Source of the DNA: Rhodothermales bacterium
Lineage (GTDB): Bacteria; Bacteroidota; Rhodothermia; Rhodothermales; JAHQVL01
Direction of reading: 5' to 3'
Assembly: GCA_034439735.1 (NCBI GenBank)
Contig: JAWXAX010000156.1
Location: forward strand, 1 to 33,838
Length of the DNA stretch: 33,838 nt
Numbering within the stretch: the stretch's first letter is position 1; every line of letters starts with the position of its first letter. The notes below the pieces were generated by a model. That model worked only from the letters and a program-made list of their open reading frames with translations. It made no database searches and was not told where the DNA came from. Below are positions 10,541 through 17,158 of the stretch, piece by piece. The position numbers and the translations under genes are program-made.

Positions 10541-11374
10541 ATGCCGGCGCCTCGCCGCGTTCTCATGACCACACCGGCCCACTTCGAGGTCGTCTACGTC
10601 ATTAACCCCCACATGGAGGGCCACATCGGGACGGTAGACCGGTCGAGGGCGCAGGGCCAGTGGCAGGATCTGAAATCGGCCTATGAACGGATAGGCATCC
10701 GGCCGGCCGTGATCGAAGGCTCACCGGGGCAGCCGGACATGGTCTTTTGCGCCAACCAGACGCTTCCCTTCACGACGGGTGGCAAAAATGGGGTGTTTCT
10801 GAGCCGCATGGAAGCGCCGCAACGGCGCGACGAGGTGACCCACTACGCCCGGTTTTTTTCGAGCATCGGATATACGACCGTACCACTGCCAGACGCCACC
10901 GCCGGCTCGTTTGAAGGCATGGGCGACGCCATCTGGCACCCCGGTCGCGCCCTGCTCTGGGGAGGGTACGGGTATCGAACCGACGCCGGCGTCTACCCCT
11001 TCATCGCAGAACGCCTGGGCGTACCTGTCGTATTGCTGGAACTGACCGACTCTGACTTCTACCACCTCGACACCTGCTTCAGCGTGCTCGACGAGCGGTC
11101 GGTCCTGATCTATCCCGGCGCGTTTACCCAGGCCGGCGTCGAACTCATCCACGCCTTGTTCGAGCGCGTCATCGAAGCGCCGGACGATGAGTCGCGGACG
11201 TTGTTCGCTTGCAACGCCCACTGCCCGGACGGCCGCCACGTGCTCATCCAGCGGGGATGCCGCGTAACGAACGAGCGGCTCCGCGAAGCCGGCTACGAAC
11301 CCATCGAACTCGACACCGACGAGTTTCTGAAATCTGGTGGATCGGTGTTCTGCATGAAGCAAATGTACTGGTAA
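10541..11374 (+). CDS. Arginine deiminase superfamily (amidinotransferase/DDAH-like) enzyme
   Basis: A 277-residue protein with the catalytic landmarks of the guanidino-modifying superfamily: an acidic substrate-binding segment PDMVFCANQT, the motif FEGMGDAIW with Glu and Asp, the catalytic His in FYHLDTCFS and the nucleophile Cys in KSGGSVFCMKQ near the C-terminus. Members hydrolyse or transfer amidino groups of arginine, methylarginine or similar compounds; closest in layout are dimethylarginine dimethylaminohydrolase-like proteins, but the exact substrate is not clear. The frame is open back to 10352; ATG 10484 is possible, but I prefer 10541 because the conserved domain begins there (RVLMTTPAHFEVVY), GGAAG-like GGAAG (10525-10529) precedes it and the upstream extension carries a dispersed repeat. 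Confidence 0.8.
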   Translation: MPAPRRVLMTTPAHFEVVYVINPHMEGHIGTVDRSRAQGQWQDLKSAYERIGIRPAVIEGSPGQPDMVFCANQTLPFTTGGKNGVFLSRMEAPQRRDEVTHYARFFSSIGYTTVPLPDATAGSFEGMGDAIWHPGRALLWGGYGYRTDAGVYPFIAERLGVPVVLLELTDSDFYHLDTCFSVLDERSVLIYPGAFTQAGVELIHALFERVIEAPDDESRTLFACNAHCPDGRHVLIQRGCRVTNERLREAGYEPIELDTDEFLKSGGSVFCMKQMYW

Positions 11375-11391
11375 TTGTCGATCATCGGCCG

Positions 11392-12069
11392 GTGAATCTG
11401 TCGATCGTCATACCGGCCCTCAACGAAGCCTCGCGCATCGAAACGACGCTGCACGCGGTGCGCCGCCAGTCGGGCACCCATGAAGTGATCGTGGTGGATG
11501 GCGGCTCCGTGGACAACACGGCCGCCCTGGCCGTGCCGCTGGCGAGGGTGATCCAGGCGCCGTGTGGTCGGGCCCGTCAGATGAATGCCGGCGCCGCCGT
11601 GGCCGGCGGAGACCTCCTGCTCTTTCTCCACGCCGATTCCTCCCTGCCCGAAGAAGGCATCAAGGCCATTCACGCCGCGATTGAGGACCCGGGCGTGGAG
11701 GCCGGCGCGTTCCGGCTCCGCTTCGATCGCACGTCTCCCCTGCTGAATTTTTACAGCCTCTGCACCCGCCTCTCCTCCCCGCTGATCTGTTTCGGCGACC
11801 GCGCCCTGTTTGTTCGGCGTGAGGTATTTGATGCCCTGGGTGGATTTCCGGACATTCCCGTCTTCGAGGACCTGGAGCTCGTCCGCCGACTCCACCGGCG
11901 CGGCGGTTTCGCCTTCCTCCCCGGCTATGTCACCACCGCCGCCCGCCGCTTCGATGAACACGGTCCCCTTCGGCAGCAACTCCTCAATAGCTACCTCTGG
12001 ACCCGCTACTTGCTGGGGACGCCTCCGGAAAAGCTGGCGGATTTGTATCGTTACGCTGTAAAACGTTAA
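11392..12069 (+). CDS. Family 2 glycosyltransferase, TIGR04283-like
   Basis: About 225 residues with a GT-A fold signature: LSIVIPALNEASRIETTL at the N-terminus, VVDGGSVDNT, the nucleotide-sugar region GRARQMNAGAAVAGGDLLLFLHADS (with HADS as the metal-binding DxD-like element), and FEDLELVRRLHRRG as the acceptor-side ED motif. The compact length and the RARQMN/LHADS pattern match the group annotated as rSAM/selenodomain-associated transferase 2 (TIGR04283). No in-frame ATG is near the domain start; GTG at 11392, 17 bases after the previous stop, is the best start. The usual partner genes of that group (radical SAM, arsenosugar genes) are absent here. The acceptor is unknown. Confidence 0.82.
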   Translation: MNLSIVIPALNEASRIETTLHAVRRQSGTHEVIVVDGGSVDNTAALAVPLARVIQAPCGRARQMNAGAAVAGGDLLLFLHADSSLPEEGIKAIHAAIEDPGVEAGAFRLRFDRTSPLLNFYSLCTRLSSPLICFGDRALFVRREVFDALGGFPDIPVFEDLELVRRLHRRGGFAFLPGYVTTAARRFDEHGPLRQQLLNSYLWTRYLLGTPPEKLADLYRYAVKR

Positions 12070-12120
12070 GGCGTTGATCGTTAAGGCGTTGAACGTTAAG
12101 GCGTTGAACGTTTGACCGTT
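12065..12120. repeat. 15-base tandem repeat, three copies plus a decayed one
   Basis: GTTAAGGCGTTGATC (12065-12079) is followed by two exact copies of GTTAAGGCGTTGAAC (12080-12094, 12095-12109) and a degenerate fourth. The first copy contains the stop codon of the glycosyltransferase, so the array begins inside the gene end. Confidence 0.9.
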
Positions 12121-12176
12121 TGCAGTGCGATCGAAACGTCGATCGACGAGGCCAGACGCAAATCCTCCATATCAGG

Positions 12177-12233
12177 GTCATCCTGAGACCCTTAGCCCGG
12201 CCGCTGCGCCGGGCTTTCTTATCGGGCATGACA
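12177..12233. repeat. GTCATYCTGAGACC element, copy 1
   Basis: Starts GTCATCCTGAGACCC, has an inner GC hairpin (AGCCCGGCCGCTGCGCCGGGCT), and ends CTTTCTTATCGGGCATGACA. The ends GTCAT and ATGAC are inverted. Copies 2 and 3 lie at 12310 and 12826. Confidence 0.8.
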
Positions 12234-12309
12234 TGATTGGGTCAGAATGGTTGGGCCAAATCCTTCATATTTGCCCGACGGGAAGCGCTATGCCATTGGC
12301 TGTTCCCGG

Positions 12310-12363
12310 GTCATTCTGAGACCGGGAGCCCAGCTTCGCGAGGCTTTCTTATCGAGGATGACA
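12310..12363. repeat. GTCATYCTGAGACC element, copy 2
   Basis: Starts GTCATTCTGAGACCGGGAGC and ends GGCTTTCTTATCGAGGATGACA; the interior differs from copy 1 (CAGCTTCGCGAGG), but borders and length agree. Confidence 0.8.
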
Positions 12364-12444
12364 GTGCTTCGAAAGTGGGCTAAAACGCACGTAGCGTGAA
12401 GAAAGGTTTCGCAGAGCATCAAGGATAATGAGGTATAGGAATGA

Positions 12445-12629
12445 CGCCGAGTGGTGTTTTTTATAAATCGCCCTGTCATCTCGACCAAAGTCGCCGGCTT
12501 GCCGGCGATGAAGCGGAGAGACCTCCTTATGGAGGGATGTGGTATTCTTTTGGAGGTCTCTCCGCTTCCCCCGCGTACGCGGGGGAGCGATCGAGATGAC
12601 AGGGCGATTCGTATTCACACCACTCTGCG
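12445..12629. repeat. 185-base nested inverted repeat (TGTCATCTCGA element)
   Basis: Outer arms CGCCGAGTGGTGT (12445-12457) and ACACCACTCTGCG (12617-12629) pair with one mismatch. A 19-base perfect arm pair, AATCGCCCTGTCATCTCGA (12466-12484) and its complement (12591-12609), follows. Innermost, AAGCGGAGAGACCTCC (12511-12526) pairs perfectly with 12552-12567. Small GC hairpins sit on each side of the centre. There is no coding content or transposase. Confidence 0.9.
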
Positions 12630-12702
12630 ACAAACCCCAACCCCATGGCTAGTCGCCGATCATAGAGGAGCGTCTCCACACCACATGGCATTAGCAGCCA
12701 GT

Positions 12703-12771
12703 CGAAGGACCTCCCGACCCATCGTGGCACCGAGGTTCAAAGCGTTCCACGATGATTCGGGAGGCCCTTCG
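12703..12771. repeat. Hairpin element CGAAGGACCTCCCGA
   Basis: CGAAGGACCTCCCGA (12703-12717) pairs with TCGGGAGGCCCTTCG (12757-12771, one mismatch), and inside it CATCGTGG (12720-12727) pairs with CCACGATG (12747-12754). CTCAGGATGACCC follows shortly after, resembling the ends of the other elements. Confidence 0.85.
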
Positions 12772-12825
12772 ACACGCCTGTCGCAAGCTCCAGGCGGCTC
12801 AGGATGACCCGTGGCTGAGGTGTTT

Positions 12826-12871
12826 GTCATCCTAAGATCGGGAGCCCAGCGATGCCGGGCATTCGTTTTGG
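12826..12871. repeat. GTCATYCTGAGACC element, copy 3 (3' end diverged)
   Basis: GTCATCCTAAGATCGGGAGC, then CCAGCGATGCCGGGCATTCG, parallels copy 2, but the terminal ATGACA is missing. Confidence 0.65.
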
Positions 12872-12932
12872 GAAAAGCAGGGGTGCTTCTCTGCTGCGGC
12901 CAGTCACAACTCCCACTTTTTTCTCCCACGGC

Positions 12933-12961
12933 TTGACATACGATTTCTATAATACTATAAT
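12933..12961 (+). promoter_or_regulatory. Consensus sigma-70 promoter of the BlaI/M56 operon
   Basis: TTGACA (12933-12938) and TATAAT (12956-12961) are separated by exactly 17 bases, a full consensus match. The predicted start of transcription is near 12968, about 50 bases before the start codon. A second TATAAT lies at 12948-12953 with poor spacing. Confidence 0.85.
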
Positions 12962-12968
12962 TATAGTA
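12953..12968. promoter_or_regulatory. BlaI/MecI-type operator overlapping the -10 box
   Basis: TACTATAATTATAGTA is a 16-base perfect palindrome covering the -10 box and the expected transcription start. BlaI/MecI repressors bind as dimers to AT-rich palindromes of TACAnnTGTA/TACTACA style over their own promoters, so autorepression by the adjacent gene is expected. Confidence 0.75.
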
Positions 12969-13017
12969 AGCCCGATAGTCAGTCACATACGCCCAAACGT
13001 TCAACGCCCCACGATTC

Positions 13018-13416
13018 ATGAAGCGAAACTCTCTCACCCCGCTCGGCGAGACCGAGATGGAGATTTTACGGCACGTGTGGGTGCTTGTCGAGGCGACCGT
13101 CGCGCAGGTCCACGAGCGGCTGCTGCTGGAGCGGAAAGTCGCCTACACGACCGTTATGACCGTCATGAAAAAGCTGGCCGAGAAGGGATTCCTCGCCTTC
13201 CGGGCCGACGGCAACACCTACGTCTACCGCGCCTCGCGGTCGCAGGAGGATGTCCAGCAGGAATTACTCGGCGGGCTCCTCGAAAAAGCCTTTGGGGGCT
13301 CGGGACTTTCGCTGCTTCAGTCGCTCGTGCGGCAGGAGTCGCTCACCGACGCTGAGCGTCAGGAAATCCGCCACCTCATCGAAACCATGGAGGACGACGA
13401 TGAACCTGCTCGATAA
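13018..13416 (+). CDS. BlaI/MecI/CopY family transcriptional repressor
   Basis: A 132-residue winged-helix repressor. The N-terminal half has the family pattern LTPLGETEMEILRHVW, then TVAQVHERL, the recognition helix VAYTTVMTVMKKLAEKGFL and the wing FRADGNTYVYRA. The C-terminal half is the helical dimerisation region, which in BlaI/MecI is cleaved after a signal from the membrane protease. The downstream M56 gene starts 17 bases before this stop codon, the classic repressor-sensor pair arrangement. A perfect palindrome over its promoter suggests autorepression. There is no clear ribosome binding site before the ATG. Regulated targets beyond its own operon are not visible in the window. Confidence 0.92.
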   Translation: MKRNSLTPLGETEMEILRHVWVLVEATVAQVHERLLLERKVAYTTVMTVMKKLAEKGFLAFRADGNTYVYRASRSQEDVQQELLGGLLEKAFGGSGLSLLQSLVRQESLTDAERQEIRHLIETMEDDDEPAR

Positions 13417-14824
13417 CCTCGAATTTCTGCGTATTACCGGCGAGGCCGCGCTGGCCGGCTACTGGATGCCTCAGCTCGTCTGGGCGGCGCTCGCCGGCGC
13501 GGTGTTACTCGCCCTGCGTTTCGTCCGCCTGTCCCAGCCGATCCAGGGCTATCAGCTGCTGACGGCGCTGTTGCTGGCGCTGCCGGCGGGGCTCCTGCTT
13601 GCCCCGCTGATCCGGTTCGAGATCGCCGCGCCCTGGACCTGGCTGGCCCCAACGGGCCCTTCGGATACCGGGGTCAGCGTGGGTTCACTACTCGCTGCCA
13701 CCGAGGCGCCCGCGACCGCGGCCTGGACCTTCATTCACACCCTCGGCCTGCTCACCTTCCTCGCCGCGGCCTGTGCCGGCGTGCAGCTGGCGGCCTTAGT
13801 ATACCGTTTGGTTTACTTGATTCGCATTCGCCGGATGCTGGCCATTCCCGCGCCCGAGGATGCCCAAAACCGACTGCACGCGCTGCGGGCCAGGCGAGGC
13901 TTCCGCCGCGAAGTCGCCCTGTTCGCAAGCCCCGAGGGGCATTCCCCCGTCACCTTCGGCTGGCGCCGGCCGGCGATCGTGGTGCCTGTCTCCCTGCTGG
14001 AAGACGACGGGGCGCTGGCGATGACGCTGGAGCACGAGTTGATCCACGTGGCGCATGGCGACTTCGCGCGGGGCGTGGTCGAGTCGATCATCCGGGCCGT
14101 CTTTTTCCTCAACCCTCTCGTCCACTGGGGGGTGGAGCGAACCGAGCGTTTCCGCGAGTTGGCATGCGACGCCGAGCTGCTCAGTCAGCCGGATTTTAGC
14201 CGGAAACGGTATGCCTTGCTCCTGGCGCGGTTTGCGTTCCAGCCGGCGCCCGACCAGCGTCTGGCGGTACACATGTCGTCCGCCGGCCGGCTCAAGGAAC
14301 GGGTTCAGGCGATGAGCGCCTACCGGGGAGGGCCGGCGTCGCCGAAGACCACCCGGAGGATCGCCCTGGCGGGATCGGCCGTGTTTTTTGTGCTCGGCAT
14401 CGCGGCGATGGGGTGTGAGGTGACGTTCGACCAGAGCCTGACCCTCAATCAGTACGCCCTGGAATCCCCGAACCCGGCCTCTCCGACGCCGCCCAATCCC
14501 ACACCGGCCGGCGAGGTTTTCATGATCGTCGAGCACATGCCGGTCATGATCGGCGGGCTCGAGCGGCTGCAAGCGTCTATCCAGTACCCAGACATCGCGC
14601 GAAAAGCCGGTATCGCGGGCCACGTATTCATCCAGTTCGTGGTGGATACCGAGGGCCGCGTGGTGGACCCCATCGTGGTGCGGGGCATCGGGGCGGGGTG
14701 TGATGAAGAAGCCGTCCGCGCCGTCTCCGAGATGCGGTTTTTGCCCGGCCAACAACGGGGCGTCGTCGTTCCGGTGAAAATGTCGATACCGATCACGTTT
14801 AAGCTGGAGGAGCCGGCGTCGTGA
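13400..14824 (+). CDS. M56 (BlaR1-type) membrane metallopeptidase fused to a TonB C-terminal domain
   Basis: A 474-residue protein. Hydrophobic segments lie at ~24-43, ~52-71, ~110-140 and, after the catalytic region, ~228-242 and ~320-338. The zinc site is HELIH (212-216), with the downstream acidic motif FRELACDAE (251-259) as in M56 peptidases. After the last membrane segment and a Pro-rich linker (~355-372), the periplasmic part is a TonB C-terminal domain (~373-470, with VFIQFVVDTEGRV and VRGIGAGCDEEAV). In BlaR1 this place is taken by a penicillin-binding sensor domain, which is absent here. It probably cleaves or triggers cleavage of the upstream BlaI-type repressor; the signal is unknown. 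Translation is coupled by a 17-base overlap. Confidence 0.9.
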   Translation: MNLLDNLEFLRITGEAALAGYWMPQLVWAALAGAVLLALRFVRLSQPIQGYQLLTALLLALPAGLLLAPLIRFEIAAPWTWLAPTGPSDTGVSVGSLLAATEAPATAAWTFIHTLGLLTFLAAACAGVQLAALVYRLVYLIRIRRMLAIPAPEDAQNRLHALRARRGFRREVALFASPEGHSPVTFGWRRPAIVVPVSLLEDDGALAMTLEHELIHVAHGDFARGVVESIIRAVFFLNPLVHWGVERTERFRELACDAELLSQPDFSRKRYALLLARFAFQPAPDQRLAVHMSSAGRLKERVQAMSAYRGGPASPKTTRRIALAGSAVFFVLGIAAMGCEVTFDQSLTLNQYALESPNPASPTPPNPTPAGEVFMIVEHMPVMIGGLERLQASIQYPDIARKAGIAGHVFIQFVVDTEGRVVDPIVVRGIGAGCDEEAVRAVSEMRFLPGQQRGVVVPVKMSIPITFKLEEPAS

Positions 14825-14829
14825 GACGT

Positions 14830-14897
14830 AGAGACGCAACATCGTGCGTCTCTCTTCTAACAAACATGCCGTAAAGACGCCACACCTTGCGTCTCTT
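14830..14897. repeat. Two copies of the dispersed GAGACGC palindrome
   Basis: AGAGACGCA (14830-14838) pairs perfectly with TGCGTCTCT (14845-14853). A second, imperfect hairpin has AAAGACGC (14873-14880) and GCGTCTCTT (14889-14897). They fill the 104-base gap between the M56 gene and the TonB-like lipoprotein gene. Confidence 0.85.
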
Positions 14898-14928
14898 CTA
14901 CCCATCCAACCCATAAACCCTTCGCTAT

Positions 14929-15348
14929 ATGAAAATGACCATCGTTTCCCGCATCATCCCCTGTGTAGTGCTACTGACCCTCACCGCGTGTGAGGTCCCC
15001 TCGGCCAGCGAGCCCGAACTCACCGCAGCGCCGGCGCAGGAAGAAATCATTTTTGTGGTGGTCGAGCAGATGCCGGCGCCCGTCGGTGGGCTCCAGGCCA
15101 TCATGGAGCGGATCCAATACCCTGAAGCCGCGAAAACGGCCGGCGTCGAGGGCAACGTGTTCATCCAGTTTGTGGTGGACGAACTGGGCCGGGTGGTGGA
15201 GCCCACCGTTGTCCGGGGCATCGGCAGTGGGTGCGACGAGGCCGCCCTGCAGGCCATCGCCAACACGACGTTTGAGCCGGGCCGGCAGAAAGGCCAGGCC
15301 GTGCGGGTGAGGATGTCGATCCCGATTTCGTTTAATCTCGACGCATAA
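14929..15348 (+). CDS. TonB C-terminal domain lipoprotein
   Basis: A 139-residue protein: signal peptide with lipobox (VVLLTLTAC, Cys ~21), a short Glu/Ala/Pro linker, then a complete TonB C-terminal domain (~40-138). My hand alignment with the C-terminal domain of the preceding M56 protein gives about 54 identical of 94 positions, including VFIQFVVD, VVRGIG and GCDE. Both proteins have Cys-Glu-Val right after a hydrophobic segment, so the duplicated unit may include the last membrane segment. Classical TonB has an N-terminal membrane anchor and couples to ExbBD; a lipoprotein lacking it cannot do so in the usual way. It may act as a binding partner or decoy of the M56 output domain. Confidence 0.85.
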   Translation: MKMTIVSRIIPCVVLLTLTACEVPSASEPELTAAPAQEEIIFVVVEQMPAPVGGLQAIMERIQYPEAAKTAGVEGNVFIQFVVDELGRVVEPTVVRGIGSGCDEAALQAIANTTFEPGRQKGQAVRVRMSIPISFNLDA

Positions 15349-16168
15349 AAAGGTATAATGACGCGCCTCTGATCTGGCGTCTCAAGCGGACGATGCGGTT
15401 TGGCGACGGGTACCTCCAGGGCAGCATCTGGGCGGACGGGGTATGTGGGGTTCGATGGTGTGACCTGGCTGATGCCCGGTGATCAAACCGTGTAGCGGGC
15501 GGCCAGGCTTTGCTTCAAGGTTACTTTTGACGTTGCTATTGCCGGGAGCTCGACGTACGCCACGTCGGGCCACGGCTTTGTCATTTTAACGACAAGTACC
15601 AGATGTGCGGACCATGCCCAAATAGGATACAACGGCCCAGGCGTGAGGGGTGGAGTTGTAACCATTCCACAATGGGGCGATCACCTATTTGATGAACGAA
15701 TCAGCCGGCTCACCCGCTGTCGGCCTTGAACGTGCCGAGAACGTTTCTGAAGCCAGATGATCACGATTTCTGTCACACCGCACAGGAAACGACAGAATAG
15801 CCAACAACATGTACTTACCGGTGACGAGTCCATTTTTTTGATTCTCAAACACCCGGTCTCCGATTCACTCGGGGCGCTTCAGGGTCTTTATTTGTTGTCT
15901 CAAACGTTGAATGATGGGAGTAATCGTTCGGAATTTCGTGTTCAGTGTTCCGAGTAAGGGAACTCATATCGCACGCACTATCGCGCAATCGCTCGGAACT
16001 CCGGCGCCATAATGCGACCACGGCATCCGGCAAATTCACGTCGTCGACCTAATCAGCAACACACGCTCCCGTCCTACAAGAACAGGTCAATACATCCTAC
16101 AGCGGCGCCAGGGCTCATTTGGTATTTAAAGAGTGGAAGGACAAGATAAACCTGACCTGACATCTAGT
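15349..16168. other. 820-base region without an intact gene
   Basis: No convincing complete gene is seen. The first ~380 bases have protein-like reading segments interrupted by stops and frame changes (see the pseudogene candidate). The rest is AT-richer non-coding sequence leading to the DUF3008 gene. No tRNA-like cloverleaf or terminator was recognised. Confidence 0.6.
15390..15730 (+). pseudogene. Possible decayed gene fragment
   Basis: Three segments on the plus strand read like protein but in changing frames: MRFGDGYLQGSIWADGVCG from the ATG at 15390, then FDGVTWLMPGDQTV up to a TAG near 15497, then a 70-codon stretch to a TGA near 15730 with VTFDVAIAGSSTYATSGHG and GYNGPGVRGGVVTIPQWGDH. 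I do not recognise the family. It could be a frameshifted secreted protein remnant or chance. Confidence 0.25.
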
Positions 16169-16360
16169 ATGCCCGCTAAATCAAAAGCCCAGCAACGAGC
16201 GGCCGGCGCAGCGCTGGCCGCTAAACGTGGCGAAATAGACGTCACCGATCTAGAAGACGCCTCCCGAGAGATGTACGAGTCTATGACCGAGGAGGAACTG
16301 CTAGAACTGGCCAGCACGGATCATGACGATTTGCCGGAAAAAAAAGACAACAACGACTGA
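16169..16360 (+). CDS. DUF3008 family small protein
   Basis: A 63-residue hydrophilic protein. The start MPAKSKAQQRAAGAALAAKR is the diagnostic N-terminus of DUF3008 proteins, and the middle (DASREMYESMTEEELLELAS) and tail (LPEKKDNND) also fit. The in-frame ATG at 16133 is less likely, since the family starts at MPAKSK. Function is not established; members occur near stress genes in many bacteria. It opens a three-gene AT-richer stretch with a DUF892 protein and an SDR, each separated by about 65-200 bases, all on the plus strand. Confidence 0.88.
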   Translation: MPAKSKAQQRAAGAALAAKRGEIDVTDLEDASREMYESMTEEELLELASTDHDDLPEKKDNND

Positions 16361-16562
16361 TACAACCAACACTCGGACATTTTGCTTCACTTGCGCGAAT
16401 CCAAGTTAAGCTTGTGATCAAACGACGTACCTGCCCATTTACGTAGGAGCACTTTGCGAAAACTCAACAATTCCAAAGTAATCCCATTTTCAGGTGGAAT
16501 TATCCTCCTGATTATAACCCAATCACGCGTAGCCGTTCACCATAACATAACCAGACAACACC

Positions 16563-17093
16563 ATGGCACTCAATACACTCAAGGACCTGTTGATTCACGA
16601 ACTGCGTGACCTTTACAGCGCAGAGACGCAGCTGTTAGATGCACTACCCAAGATGGTGGAAGCCGCAAGTCACGAAGACCTGAAGGAAGCGTTTCGAAAC
16701 CATCTGCATGAAACACAGAATCAGAAAAAGAGACTGACTCAAGTATTCTCCATCCTAAAACAGCCTGCGGACAGCAAGCGCTGCCTGGCGATGGAGGGTC
16801 TCATTAAGGAAGCGCAAGATCTGATTGCGGAACCGGCTGATATCAGCGTTAAAGACGCAGCTCTGATCGCAGCAGCCCAGCGCGTCGAGCACTATGAAAT
16901 GGCGGGGTATGGCACGGCGGTGGCCTATGCCGACCTACTCGACTATGAGGAAATCGAAGACCTTCTCAAAGAGACACTTGATGAGGAAGGGAATGCCAAC
17001 AAAACACTCAACAAGATCGCCACAGGCGGTCTATTTTCGAGTGGCTTGAATAAAGAGGCGTCCATTCCGCAACGGGCCACTCGCATGAGTTGA
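16563..17093 (+). CDS. DUF892 (YciE/YciF-like) ferritin-like protein
   Basis: A 176-residue, mostly helical protein. It begins LKDLLIHELRDLYSAETQLL, the hallmark of DUF892, and carries the ferritin-like four-helix pattern with paired carboxylate/histidine positions (RNHLHETQNQKKRL; AQRVEHYEMAGYGTA; ETLDEEGNANKTL). YciE/YciF-type proteins are stress-induced (osmotic, desiccation) and may bind a di-iron centre; the exact role is not known. A strong terminator follows directly, so it and the next gene are probably separate transcripts. Base composition is more AT-rich than the core genes of the window. Confidence 0.92.
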   Translation: MALNTLKDLLIHELRDLYSAETQLLDALPKMVEAASHEDLKEAFRNHLHETQNQKKRLTQVFSILKQPADSKRCLAMEGLIKEAQDLIAEPADISVKDAALIAAAQRVEHYEMAGYGTAVAYADLLDYEEIEDLLKETLDEEGNANKTLNKIATGGLFSSGLNKEASIPQRATRMS

Positions 17094-17100
17094 ATTCCAA

Positions 17101-17144
17101 GGTTGTCTGCAGCAACAATCTGCAGACAACCTCCTCTTTTTTTT
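17101..17144 (+). terminator. Rho-independent terminator after the DUF892 gene
   Basis: GGTTGTCTGCAG (17101-17112) pairs perfectly with CTGCAGACAACC (17120-17131) over a 7-base loop, followed by CTCCTC and eight T. It starts 7 bases after the stop codon and ends 15 bases before the SDR start. Confidence 0.92.
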
Positions 17145-17158
17145 ATAATGCAAATACT

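Larger units (their letters stand above)
12070..13017. other. Gene-free 948-base region filled with repeat elements
   Basis: I see no credible gene. Short open frames here read through palindromic repeats. From left to right it holds the 15-base tandem array, two GTCATYCTGAGACC elements, a long nested inverted repeat, a second hairpin element, a third GTCATCCTAAG element and the promoter/operator of the BlaI-type gene. Confidence 0.8.

Noticed and set aside
12445-12629. CRISPR-like or insertion sequence interpretation of the repeats
   Set aside because: There are no regularly spaced direct repeats with unique spacers, no cas genes and no transposase; the structure is an inverted repeat.
12451-12807. 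Open frame of 118 codons in the repeat region
   Set aside because: It reads directly through the long inverted repeat and hairpin elements; translation is low in structure and has no family resemblance.
13018-14824. Beta-lactamase resistance operon (blaI-blaR1)
   Set aside because: The M56 protein lacks a penicillin-binding sensor domain and no beta-lactamase gene is in the window; the TonB domain points to another signal.
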